Below are positions 16,355-25,120 of a stretch of DNA of 64,000 nt, piece by piece. The notes beneath the pieces are model-generated. The model was not told the DNA's origin. It saw nothing but the letters and a program-made list of their open reading frames with translations, and ran no database searches. The first letter of the stretch is position 1. Each line of letters opens with the position of its first letter. Origin of the DNA: Hyalangium gracile (GTDB lineage Bacteria; Myxococcota; Myxococcia; Myxococcales; Myxococcaceae); the NCBI RefSeq assembly GCF_020103725.1, contig NZ_JAHXBG010000001.1:744001-808000 (forward strand), written 5' to 3'. The position numbers and the translations under genes were made by a program.

Positions 16355-18205
16355 CTACCGCGCCGCCACGCGCGCCAGCAGCGGCTGGGCCTTCTCCAAC
16401 AGCTGGAGGAACTCCTCGCGCTCGGCGTTGCCCTCGGGCGTGGCCTGGCGAGCGATGGTCCGCACCTGCTCGAAGCTCCAGCGGCTCGCGTGGGGGCTGC
16501 GGCGGAAGAGCTCGGCGGCGCCCATCACCGCGGTGGCGAAGCGCAGGTCCTGGCTGGCCGCGGCGAAGGTGGGCGCCAGGGACTTCTGGGAGAAGCGGAA
16601 CACGCTCTCGGAGGCCTTCTCGCCGCGCGGCTTCTTGGCGCGCACGCGCACGGTGGCAAGGGCCTCTCCGGCGCCCGGCTCGAGCTCCAGCTCGTACAGC
16701 GCGGTGACGGTGTGCCCGGCGCCCAGCTCGCCCGCGTCCACCTTGTCGTCTCGGAAGTGGATGTCCGCGATGGCGCGGTTCTCGTAGCCCACCAGCCGGT
16801 AGCGCGCCACCTGCTTGGGGTCGAACTCCACCTGCAGCTTCACGTCCTGGGCAATCACCTCCAGCGTGCCGCCGAGCTGCTGCTGGAAGATGCGGCGCGC
16901 CTCCATGAGCGAGTCCACGTAGTAGTGGTTGCCGTTGCCCTTGTTGGCGAACTGCTCCATCAGCTCGTCCTTGTAGTTGCCCATGCCGAAGCCCAGCGTG
17001 GTGACGGTGATGCCCTCCTTCACGTAGCCGCGGATCATCTTCAGGATGTCCTCGTGGCTGGTGGCGCCCACGTTGGCGTCTCCGTCCGAGAGGATGAGCA
17101 CGCGCGAGACGGACTGCTCGTCCACCGTCTTCATGGCCTGCTGGTAGGCCAGCTCGATGCCAGAGGCCATGGCGGTGGAGCCGCCCGCCTGGAGCTCCTC
17201 GATGGCCTGGTGGATGACGGCCTTGTGCTCCAGGCCGGTGGGGGGCAGGGCCACCTTCACGCTGCCGGCGTAGGTGACGAGCGCCACCGTGTCCCCATCC
17301 CGCAGGTTGTCCACGAGCATGCGCAGGGCGCGCTGCGCCAGCGGCAGCTTGTCCGGGGACTGCATGGAGCCGGAGACGTCCACCAGGAAGGTGAGGTGCG
17401 CGGGCTTGCGCTCGGAGATGCGCAGCTGCCGGCCCTGCACGCCCACGCGCAGCAGGTGGCGGCCCGGCGTGTACGGCGAGGGCGCCGCGTCCATGTGCAC
17501 CGCGAACGGCGAGTCGTCCCTCGGGCCCGCGTAGCCGTAGCGGAAGTAGTTGAGGAACTCCTCCACGCGCACGCCGTCCTGCGCGGGCAGCGAGCCCTCG
17601 AGGATCTTCCGGCGGGCCAGCGTGTACGCGCCCGTGTCCACGTCGATGGCGAAGGTGGAGAGCCGGTCCTCGCTCGCGGTGACGAACGGGTTGACGCCCC
17701 AGTCGCGGTACTGCTCGGCGCTGCCCACCGGCTCCGACGAGGCCTGCGTGCCCGGCACGGAGCGAGCGACGAACTTCTTGCCCACCACCCCGCCCTTGCC
17801 GCTGAGCAAGCCGCGGCCCTGGCCATAGGCGACGCCTCCACCGATGCCCAGGCCGCCGAGGCTTCCGCCTCCGCCCGCGCCCGCGCCGCGAGTCCCCAGG
17901 CCGCCGAGCGCCGAGCTGGGGGCAGCGGCCTGCTTCAGCTTCGCCATCGCCTTCCCTGGGGGCGCGAACCGGGAGCTCGCCGCGGGCGCGCTCTCGCGCT
18001 GCGCATGTTCGCCAGGCGCTGGGGCGCCGCGCGTGCCTTCCTCCTGCTTCTTCGCGGCGGGCTTCTCCACCGGCGCTGACGCTGGCTGGGAGCGCTCCGC
18101 GAGAGGCTGAGCCTCCTCCGCGCGCGAGCCACACCCCATGGACAACCCGCTTCCGACGAACAGCGCGCAGACGACTCCCGCGACGGCCACACGGCTCCGC
18201 CTCAT
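16355..18205 (-). CDS. YfbK-like VWA-domain lipoprotein
   Basis: This 616-residue protein has an N-terminal export signal (RRSRVAVAGVVCALFVGSG) ending in SMGC, a probable though non-ideal lipobox. A disordered Ala/Pro/Gly-rich region follows, then the VWF-A N-terminal module (NPFVTASEDRLSTFAIDVDTGAY, about 195-290), a VWA domain with an intact MIDAS motif DVSGSM (about 300-470), and a C-terminal DUF3520-type region. The same layout is found in E. coli YfbK and many Bacteroidetes/Myxococcota homologues. The ATG at 18205 has a perfect GGAGG six bases upstream. VWA domains bind partners through a divalent metal. The likely location is the outer membrane or periplasm. It is divergent from the PilY1 gene. 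Confidence 0.88.
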   Translation of the reverse strand: MRRSRVAVAGVVCALFVGSGLSMGCGSRAEEAQPLAERSQPASAPVEKPAAKKQEEGTRGAPAPGEHAQRESAPAASSRFAPPGKAMAKLKQAAAPSSALGGLGTRGAGAGGGGSLGGLGIGGGVAYGQGRGLLSGKGGVVGKKFVARSVPGTQASSEPVGSAEQYRDWGVNPFVTASEDRLSTFAIDVDTGAYTLARRKILEGSLPAQDGVRVEEFLNYFRYGYAGPRDDSPFAVHMDAAPSPYTPGRHLLRVGVQGRQLRISERKPAHLTFLVDVSGSMQSPDKLPLAQRALRMLVDNLRDGDTVALVTYAGSVKVALPPTGLEHKAVIHQAIEELQAGGSTAMASGIELAYQQAMKTVDEQSVSRVLILSDGDANVGATSHEDILKMIRGYVKEGITVTTLGFGMGNYKDELMEQFANKGNGNHYYVDSLMEARRIFQQQLGGTLEVIAQDVKLQVEFDPKQVARYRLVGYENRAIADIHFRDDKVDAGELGAGHTVTALYELELEPGAGEALATVRVRAKKPRGEKASESVFRFSQKSLAPTFAAASQDLRFATAVMGAAELFRRSPHASRWSFEQVRTIARQATPEGNAEREEFLQLLEKAQPLLARVAAR

Positions 18206-18475
18206 GAACGACCTCCTTCGTGCTTTCGGGTTTTCGAGAGGCTTGGACAACGCCGTGCGCGGCAGGTTCCCGCCAGGGTGGATTGCCCCGCTCACCAACC
18301 TTTGCGGGGTGCAAAGTTTGCGAGGTGCAACCGCTCGCGCGCCGCGCGCCGCCGAGGAAGCAAACGCCGTCGTTCCGCCGAGTTACGCGCGACCCAGGCC
18401 CGGGTCGGAGTTTGCAGAAGGCCGGCTCGCCGCGTGAGCCCCCCGGCTCGCGCTGTTTCCCAGGGAGAAACCACC

Positions 18476-21400
18476 ATGCAGCACTCCTGGATTTTTATCC
18501 TCCGCCGGCTGTGCCTCGGCCTCGCGATGCTGGGCGTGGCGGGCGGGGCCCACGCGGAGCTCGGCAACGCCTCCGAGAACACCGCCGCCTGCTGCCAGCT
18601 CACCACGTCGCTGGTGAATGACGTGCTGCGCGGCGATGACGTGTCGGGCGACGAGCGGTTCTTCAGCGCGGATGGCGCGCCGCCCAACATCCACTTCCTC
18701 GTCGATGCCTCGGGCTCCATGCGCGAGCTGCCGCAGATCATCAACAGCGAGCACAAGAAGTTCTTCGAGATCACCACCAACGGCTGCGACAACCCGCGCC
18801 TGGACGCGTACTCCGCCAGCCGCGGCTGGGACCCCAGCTTCCAGTACCCGGTGCCGGATCCGGGCACCGGGCTGGGCGCGGACAGCGGCTTCGACAAGCT
18901 GTTCCTGGACGACAAGTTCTACGCGTACATGTACTGGAACGACAGCAGCGAGCCGGACATCCAGTGGCACTCGAAGGAGGATGCCTGCCAGTCGCAGGTG
19001 CCCAACTGGAACACCACGCGCACGGCCGACTACGACCGGTGCATCCAGTGCCTGAGCACCAAGGGCTGGTGGAAGCTGCCGGAGGCCACCGCGCGTGACA
19101 CCGCGCCGCTGACCAACCTGGACTTCATCTTCTGGGGCCGCTTCCTCAACTTCAACCCGCCCAAGTACGTCACCGCCCGCGCGGTGCTCAAGTCCGTCAT
19201 CAAGGACCTGAAGCGGGTGCGCGTGGGCATCAGCCACTTCGCGGAGACCTCGGATCCCAACTACTCCGTGATGCTCGAGGCCCAGAGCCCCTCGTGCACG
19301 CAGATCGCCAACGACTCGAGCGCGTTCGATGGGCTGCGCGGCGACTACATCAACGCGGTCAACAGCCTGACCTTCAGCACCAGCACGCCGCTGGCGCGGT
19401 CGCTGCTCAACGTGGGCTACTACTTCACCTCGGACGAGGACGTGTACCGGACCCTCTTCAACTTCGGCACGGCCTACAACTACCCGCCCGGGTTCAAGAA
19501 CAAGGCGCTGAGCGACCCGGCGCGCAGCGTGTGCTGGGGCTGCCAGTCGAGCTCCGTCATCCTCATCACCGACGGTGAGCCCAGCAACGACGGCGTGGGC
19601 CTCACGCTGGCCGGCAAGCTGCGCGCCGTCAACGGCGGCCCCGTGTACTGCCCGGCCAGCGAGCCCTGCAACGACAAGGGGCCCAACGCCGCCATCTACA
19701 CCGACGACAACTCCAACTACTACCTGGATGACGTGGCCAGGATGCTCTACGAGAAGGACCTGCAGCGCAACGCGCCCGCGCAGGTCGGCGACTTCGACAC
19801 CACGAACAAGCAGAACGTCGTCACCTATACGGTGGGCTTCGGCATCAACAGCAACCTGCTGAAGCACACCGCCGAGGTGGGCGGCGGCCTGTACTACACG
19901 GCCAATGACGGGGCGAGCCTCAAGCAGGCGCTGCTGGACATCATCAACAACGTGCAGACGCGCGCCACCTCCTTCTCGAGCCCCGCGGCCAGCGCGCTGC
20001 AGGTGAACAACGCCAGCGCCACGCTCATCCCGCGCTTCAAGCCGGCGCGCTCCAGGACGGAGCCGTGGCAGGGCCAGCTCTACCGCTTCAACATGGGCCC
20101 CGAGCGCCTGCTGGGCTGCGACCCCAAGAACCCCTCGCTGGGGGGAGACCTCAACCAGGATGGGGACTGCAACGACACGCTGATGCTCGACGCGGCCGGC
20201 GAGGCCGTCACCGAGGACGCGGAGGGCAACTTCGTGAAGCTGCTGTCTCCGCTCACGCCCGCCCAGCCCATCTGGGAGGCGGGCGCGAAGCTGAGCGCCG
20301 CGGGCCCCACGCGCTGGAAGACGCGGAAGATCTACACCCTGGTGGACAACAACGTCCCCGGCGGCGACGGCAAGCTGGACTACCGCGACACGCCGGTGGA
20401 GTTCGTGGAGGCCAACGCCGCCGCGCTGCGCGAGTACCTGGGCATCAGCGACAACCCCGATGCGTGCTCGGACCTGGCTGACCGGCTGGGCGTGCCGAGC
20501 CTGTCCGCCATCGACTGCGCGAAGCTGGTCATCCGCTGGTACCGCGGAGCCGATGCGCTCAACCCGGATCCGCTCCAGCAGGACAAGGATCGCTCGTTCC
20601 TGCTGGGCGACATCTTCCACTCCTCGCCCATCAGCGCGGAGCCGCCCATGCCGAAGAACTTCTGCGGCTTCTCCACCCAGTGCCTCACGTCGCTCTTCTC
20701 CGGCGCCACGCCGCAGCAGGACGGCTACACCACTCCGGAGGAGCCGAACGCGAAGGCCTACGACAAGTACGTGTACGAGGCGGGTGACCGCGACAAGGTC
20801 GTCCTGGTGGGCGCCAACGACGGCATGCTGCACGCCTTCCACAACGGCAGGAAGGTCACCAGCGCCGACGACGTGGATCCGCTCACCGGGCAGCGCAGGT
20901 TCGACGCGGGCACGGGCGAGGAGCTGTGGGCCTTCATCCCGCCGGACCTGCTGCCCAAGCTGCGCCCCAACATCGGCAAGCACGCCTACTTCGTGGACGG
21001 CACGCCCATGGTGCGCGACGTGTGGATCGACGGCGCGGGCAACCAGCCGGCCGACGGCAAGAAGCAGTGGGAGGAGTTCCGCACGGTGGCCGTGGTGGGC
21101 ACCGGCCGTGGCGGCGTGCACCGCTTCGCGCTGGACCTGACGCGCCTGCTGGGCACCGCGCCCGGTGAGACGGCCAGCCTGGCGCCGAGCCTGGCGGGGG
21201 ACTTCCTGTGGACGTGGCCGCAGCCGTGCGATCCACTGGCGCTGCAGGTGGGCGAGAGCTTCACCCACTTCGCTCCCCGCCCGCCGCCCATCGGCCCGGT
21301 GGCGCTCACCGAGCAGGCCGACCAGGCGCTGAGGGACCTGTACGGCCCCAGCGGCAGCCCTGGCGCGGGCCCGTGGACGGTGGACAACACCCCCGCGCGC

Positions 21401-22864
21401 GAGCGGTGGGTGGTGGCGCTCAACGGCGGCTTCGACGAGCACATGCTGCGCGGCCGGGGCATGGCGCTGGTGGACATCCGCAGCGGGCACACGGTGTGGA
21501 GCTTCTTCCACGGCGATGGCCAGAGCCGCTCGGAGAACCTGCGCTACCCCATCGGGGCGGGCCTCTCGATGATGGACATCGGCCGCGCGGACAACCCCAG
21601 CGCGGACGCCGACCTGCTGTGGGACTCGGCCACCGTGGGTGACTACGGCGGGCAGTTGTGGATGGTGCGCATGTGGAAGCCGGGCACGTGGGACGCCACC
21701 AGGCAGCGGGTGGACAACTGGTTCGCCGCGCGCGCCTTCCGCGCGGAGAATCTGGCCGGCAAGAGCGCCGACGCGGAGGCCCTGCGCGCTCCGTTCAGCT
21801 ACATGACCCTCAACACCCTGCAGCCGGACACCGGCTTCCTGCGCACCTTCGTGGGCACGGGTGACCGGGAGAACCTGATGGAGAAGGGCACCTCGTGCCG
21901 CCTGTCCAACCCGCGCGCGTGCGCGGTGCAGGGCTGCGGCGTCAACAACACGCTCACCGTCCAGCGCGACGGCCACACGCTCTTCACGACCAGCGCCGCG
22001 TACAAGGACTACCGCTACTTCGGTGGCGCCTCGACGGCGGCGCCGGCGGCGGGCAACTCCTGCGCGGGAGCCCAGGTGACGCTGAGCTGGAACAACGACA
22101 AGGCCCACGGCTGCGACAACGACAACGACGGCTCCATCCAGTTCTCGTGCGGCGGCAACAGCTCCACCTGGAGCTGCCAGGAGTCGAGCACCTGGGCGCA
22201 GCTCAACTTCGCCGAGGACGCCAGGCCCTACCCGCAGCGCTACTCCGGCGTGTACACGTACGGCGGGTCGGACCCGACGCGCAAGTTCGACACCGACGCC
22301 GAGGCCAACACGTACGAGGCCAACCTCGTCACGGACAGCCAGCTGGTGGACGTGGGCCAGTTCGACAGCGCCGGAAAGGTCACCACCAGCCAGCAGTCGG
22401 CCGCGCCCGCGGGCAAGGGCTGGTTCATCCAGTACGCGAAGGACCACGAGCGCACCGGCACCACCGGCTCGCTCCAGGCCGGCTGCGTGGTGTGGAGCTC
22501 GTTCGAGCCCAGCGGCGCCGCCGGGAACATGTGCTCCACCACGGGCACCAACGTGGCGCGGCTGTACCAGGCCAACTTCGCCACGGGCATGGCCAACTGC
22601 GCGGTGGGCTTCTACAACAAGGGCCAGGACGAGTGGGCGCGCTTCTCCGAGAGCACCACCGTCGCGGCTCCCGCCGAGCCCGCCATGCAGGTGTCCATCG
22701 GCGGCGGCACCATCGAGCTCGGCGTCACCATGGTGGGCCCGGGCACCGCGGACAGGAAGGCCATCCAGGTGAGCGATGACGGCGTGAAGTCGCTCTACCA
22801 GCTCGAGCTGGATCCGCGCGGCCACAACTGCCGCCACAACGGCGTCGCCGCCGCCTGCGACTGA
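18476..22864 (+). CDS. pilY1: PilY1-like type IV pilus tip/assembly protein
   Basis: This 1,462-residue exported protein starts with a signal peptide (RRLCLGLAMLGVAGGAHA, cleavage after AHA). It carries a VWA domain with the MIDAS motif DASGSM near residue 76, then the PilC/PilY1 beta-propeller (about 680-1150) with blades such as VVLVGANDGMLHAFHNG, ELWAFIPPDLLPKL, HAYFVDGTPMVRDVW and TVAVVGTGRGGVHRFALDL. Two Asp-rich calcium-type loops are visible, DLNQDGDCNDT and DNDNDGS. PilY1 proteins cap type IV pili with minor pilins and tune extension, adhesion and mechanosensing; myxobacteria carry several. No minor pilin genes are adjacent, so this is an orphan copy. A strong terminator follows 12 bases after the stop. 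Confidence 0.92.
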   Translation: MQHSWIFILRRLCLGLAMLGVAGGAHAELGNASENTAACCQLTTSLVNDVLRGDDVSGDERFFSADGAPPNIHFLVDASGSMRELPQIINSEHKKFFEITTNGCDNPRLDAYSASRGWDPSFQYPVPDPGTGLGADSGFDKLFLDDKFYAYMYWNDSSEPDIQWHSKEDACQSQVPNWNTTRTADYDRCIQCLSTKGWWKLPEATARDTAPLTNLDFIFWGRFLNFNPPKYVTARAVLKSVIKDLKRVRVGISHFAETSDPNYSVMLEAQSPSCTQIANDSSAFDGLRGDYINAVNSLTFSTSTPLARSLLNVGYYFTSDEDVYRTLFNFGTAYNYPPGFKNKALSDPARSVCWGCQSSSVILITDGEPSNDGVGLTLAGKLRAVNGGPVYCPASEPCNDKGPNAAIYTDDNSNYYLDDVARMLYEKDLQRNAPAQVGDFDTTNKQNVVTYTVGFGINSNLLKHTAEVGGGLYYTANDGASLKQALLDIINNVQTRATSFSSPAASALQVNNASATLIPRFKPARSRTEPWQGQLYRFNMGPERLLGCDPKNPSLGGDLNQDGDCNDTLMLDAAGEAVTEDAEGNFVKLLSPLTPAQPIWEAGAKLSAAGPTRWKTRKIYTLVDNNVPGGDGKLDYRDTPVEFVEANAAALREYLGISDNPDACSDLADRLGVPSLSAIDCAKLVIRWYRGADALNPDPLQQDKDRSFLLGDIFHSSPISAEPPMPKNFCGFSTQCLTSLFSGATPQQDGYTTPEEPNAKAYDKYVYEAGDRDKVVLVGANDGMLHAFHNGRKVTSADDVDPLTGQRRFDAGTGEELWAFIPPDLLPKLRPNIGKHAYFVDGTPMVRDVWIDGAGNQPADGKKQWEEFRTVAVVGTGRGGVHRFALDLTRLLGTAPGETASLAPSLAGDFLWTWPQPCDPLALQVGESFTHFAPRPPPIGPVALTEQADQALRDLYGPSGSPGAGPWTVDNTPARERWVVALNGGFDEHMLRGRGMALVDIRSGHTVWSFFHGDGQSRSENLRYPIGAGLSMMDIGRADNPSADADLLWDSATVGDYGGQLWMVRMWKPGTWDATRQRVDNWFAARAFRAENLAGKSADAEALRAPFSYMTLNTLQPDTGFLRTFVGTGDRENLMEKGTSCRLSNPRACAVQGCGVNNTLTVQRDGHTLFTTSAAYKDYRYFGGASTAAPAAGNSCAGAQVTLSWNNDKAHGCDNDNDGSIQFSCGGNSSTWSCQESSTWAQLNFAEDARPYPQRYSGVYTYGGSDPTRKFDTDAEANTYEANLVTDSQLVDVGQFDSAGKVTTSQQSAAPAGKGWFIQYAKDHERTGTTGSLQAGCVVWSSFEPSGAAGNMCSTTGTNVARLYQANFATGMANCAVGFYNKGQDEWARFSESTTVAAPAEPAMQVSIGGGTIELGVTMVGPGTADRKAIQVSDDGVKSLYQLELDPRGHNCRHNGVAAACD

Positions 22865-22876
22865 GGCTGAAAGCAC

Positions 22877-22914
22877 GAAGGGCTCGGAAACCCACGCGAG
22901 GTTCCGAGCCCTTC
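22877..22914 (+). terminator. Strong hairpin terminator after pilY1
   Basis: A 13-bp perfect stem (GAAGGGCTCGGAA with TTCCGAGCCCTTC) and a 12-base loop begins 12 bases after the pilY1 stop. It lies between convergent genes and could terminate transcription in both directions. No long U-run follows. Confidence 0.7.
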
Positions 22915-22949
22915 TCATGTACGGGCCTCGAGGCCCCTGCCCGTGAGGG

Positions 22950-23894
22950 CTACTTCGCCGGCGCCGAAGCCGTCTCCGCGGCCTTGGCCGCCGCCGCCGC
23001 AGCAGCAGCAGCAGCCTGCTTCTCCTTGTACTTCGGCTGGAGCTCCTTGAACTTCGCGGTGAGCTCCTCGAACTGCTTCTGGAACTCCTGCGCCCGCTTC
23101 AGGTGCTCCGCGGCGCGGGCCATGGCCTCGGCCGACTTCGCCTTGTTCTTCGAGGTGCGCGCCTCCGCCTCGGCGGAGATCTGCTGCTGCTGCTCGTGCT
23201 GGACGTACTTGGCCATCACGATGCGCTTGTTGATGTACGTGAAGGGGTACTCGGGGTTGAGCGCGATCACCTGGTCCAGGTAGGAGATGGCCTTGTCCAG
23301 GTGCTCGGGCACCGCGGTGGCCTGCGCGTTCTCCGTGCCGCCGCGCTTGGAGTAGATGGCCGCCAGCCAGCCCAGGCTCGCCTCGTCCTTCGGGTTGAGC
23401 TTGAGGGCCTCGTTGAAGCGCTGCTCGGCGGCGTCCAGGTTGCCCGACTGGCGGTACTGGTCGGCGATGACGCGGTAGAGCTCCGCCTTCTCCTCATCCT
23501 TCTGCTTGGTGGCCATCACCTGGAGCAGCGCCTTCTCGGCGTCCTCCACCTTGCCGGCCTGGCGGAACTCGTCGGCGGCCACGCGGTACAGCTCCGTCTT
23601 CTGCGCGGGGTCCTTCTCGAACTCCACGTACTTCAGCATCGCCTCGCCGGCCTTGTCGTGCTCGCCGATCTGCTGGTGCACGAAGGCCTTCTCCTTCCAG
23701 GACTTCGCGTCCTGGGGGTTGGCCTGGAGCGCCAGCTCGTACTCGGCGGCCGCGAGCTTGAACTCCTTCTTGGCCAGGTGGTTGGTGGCCTTGATGCGGT
23801 GCTCCTTGGCCGGGTCGGGCTTGCCCTCGCAAGCCACCGTCCCCGTCAGGGTGAGCACTCCCAGCACCAGACCCATTCTTCCCAGCTTCTTCAT
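22950..23894 (-). CDS. TPR-repeat lipoprotein
   Basis: This 314-residue protein begins MKKLGRMGLVLGVLTLTGTVAC, a signal peptide with Cys22 as the probable lipidated residue. Four or more tetratricopeptide repeats span about residues 30-220, for example AAAEYELALQANPQDAKSWKEKA and AEQRFNEALKLNPKDEASLGWLA. The C-terminal 80 residues are a charged coiled coil ending in a poly-Ala run encoded by GCC/GCA repeats. The ATG at 23894 has AAGG seven bases upstream; another ATG lies two codons earlier. TPRs mediate protein-protein contacts. It sits convergent to pilY1, but a shared function is not shown. Confidence 0.88.
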   Translation of the reverse strand: MKKLGRMGLVLGVLTLTGTVACEGKPDPAKEHRIKATNHLAKKEFKLAAAEYELALQANPQDAKSWKEKAFVHQQIGEHDKAGEAMLKYVEFEKDPAQKTELYRVAADEFRQAGKVEDAEKALLQVMATKQKDEEKAELYRVIADQYRQSGNLDAAEQRFNEALKLNPKDEASLGWLAAIYSKRGGTENAQATAVPEHLDKAISYLDQVIALNPEYPFTYINKRIVMAKYVQHEQQQQISAEAEARTSKNKAKSAEAMARAAEHLKRAQEFQKQFEELTAKFKELQPKYKEKQAAAAAAAAAAKAAETASAPAK

Positions 23895-24135
23895 GCACAT
23901 GCCTTTCGAGCGGTGCCGGGAGTCTTGGATCTCGGCACGGTTTGGATTGGATTGGCCCCGAGCGGTCACGCGCGCGCCGCCCCGTGAGGGCCGGCAGCAT
24001 ACCCGAAGTCGCTCCACGCGCCCCCCTCCCGGGTTGGCTCCTCCGGCCTCTACCAGGGGGAGGGGTACGGGGGGCGCAGGCCTCCTACCACGGACAGCAG
24101 CCGGCTGTCCGGGCCAGGTGCTCGCTGTGCATGAG

Positions 24136-24157
24136 GCCGGGCACGCGCATGCCCGGC
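24136..24157 (-). terminator. Hairpin downstream of the 92-residue acidic protein gene
   Basis: An 8-bp perfect stem (GCCGGGCA with TGCCCGGC) and a 6-base loop lies 17 bases beyond the stop of the minus-strand gene that ends at 24174. There is no U-run. Confidence 0.45.
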
Positions 24158-24173
24158 GGTGAGACTGGCAGTC

Positions 24174-24452
24174 CTAGCGCTTGTCGCCGGGGTGGTTGCC
24201 CCAGTAGCTCTCCGGCAGCGGGTTGGTGCCCCGGTCGCTGCGCGGGCCGTCCCCGTCCGACAGCTCGTCGATGCCCTCCCGGCGAGGCTCCTCCGTCTCC
24301 TCCTCCGTGCTCTTGCGGGAGCCGCGGTCCTCCTCGCCCGGCGCGTCCCTGGCGGGCCGGCGGGCGGACTCTTCGTGCTGCGGGCTCGTTGGACGTCCGA
24401 ACATGTCCTCGGCCGGCTGGGTCCCCGGCTTCTTGGTGTCCTCTGTCGCCAT
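24174..24452 (-). CDS. Small hydrophilic, probably disordered protein
   Basis: This 92-residue protein has almost no hydrophobic residues and is rich in Glu, Arg, Pro, Gly and Asp (for example STEEETEEPRREGIDELSDGDGP), ending in PESYWGNHPGDKR. A GGAGG sits about 8 bases before the ATG at 24452, which supports translation. No domain is recognisable. It is probably intrinsically disordered. It stands alone, with a hairpin after its stop. Confidence 0.7.
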   Translation of the reverse strand: MATEDTKKPGTQPAEDMFGRPTSPQHEESARRPARDAPGEEDRGSRKSTEEETEEPRREGIDELSDGDGPRSDRGTNPLPESYWGNHPGDKR

Positions 24453-24687
24453 GGTGGAATCCTCCCCGCTTCTACGGTCATGGCGGGTGGCTCCCACCGC
24501 AAGCTGTCGGGAATGCAGGGCCCGAGGCCAGGCGGGCAGGCGCGGGCGGCCAGGGTGCTCCTTCCGCGGGTGGCCTCCCTCTCGGAGACACACGGGGTGT
24601 ACAGGTGTCCAAAGGGCCAGGGACGCACGGGAGGTGACACGGAGGGCAGGCCCCCGGAGTACGCTAGCCAGTGGCTCGGGCCGAGGT

Positions 24688-24717
24688 GGAGACGGCTCCC
24701 GCCACCGCGCCGTCTCC
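24688..24717. repeat. Inverted repeat upstream of the response-regulator operon
   Basis: A 9-bp perfect inverted repeat (GGAGACGGC with GCCGTCTCC) around a 12-base centre lies 31 bases before the ATG at 24749. It could be a leader hairpin or regulatory site. Confidence 0.4.
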
Positions 24718-24748
24718 CCCACGCGCCCTCTCATGACCGAGGACCGAC

Positions 24749-25120
24749 ATGCCGATTCGCAAGGTGCTGCTCGTGGATGACGAGGAGGACATCCGCACCG
24801 TGGGCCACCTGAGCCTCAGCCGGGTGGGAGGCTGGGAGACGGTGCTCGCCGCCTCGGGCGCCGAGGCGTTGACGCGGGCTGTCACCGAGCGGCCGGACCT
24901 CATCCTCCTGGACGTGATGATGCCGGGCATGGACGGACCCAGCACCTTCAGCCACCTGCGCGCCCAGGAGGCCACCGCGCGCACGCCCATCATCTTCATG
25001 ACGGCGAAGATCCAGAAGCAGGAGGTGGCGCGCTACCTGGAGCTGGGCGCCCTGGGCGTCATCTCCAAGCCGTTCGACCCCATGACGCTGCCGTCCGAGA
25101 TCAAGCGACTGCTGCCATGA
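24749..25120 (+). CDS. Stand-alone CheY-like receiver
   Basis: This 123-residue protein is a single receiver domain. The acidic pocket is VLLVDDEED, the phospho-acceptor Asp is in LILLDVMMPGMDG, the Thr is in IIFMTAK and the Lys is in VISKPFDP. There is no output domain, so it must act by protein contact or within a phosphorelay. Its stop overlaps the next gene's start (ATGA), so it is co-translated with the composite diguanylate cyclase and is a natural candidate for exchanging phosphate with that protein's HPt domain. Confidence 0.93.
   Translation: MPIRKVLLVDDEEDIRTVGHLSLSRVGGWETVLAASGAEALTRAVTERPDLILLDVMMPGMDGPSTFSHLRAQEATARTPIIFMTAKIQKQEVARYLELGALGVISKPFDPMTLPSEIKRLLP

Noticed and set aside
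18383-22918. Long open frame antisense to the PilY1 gene
   Set aside because: Same GC-bias effect. It has no recognisable domain, and its start region has no ribosome-binding site.
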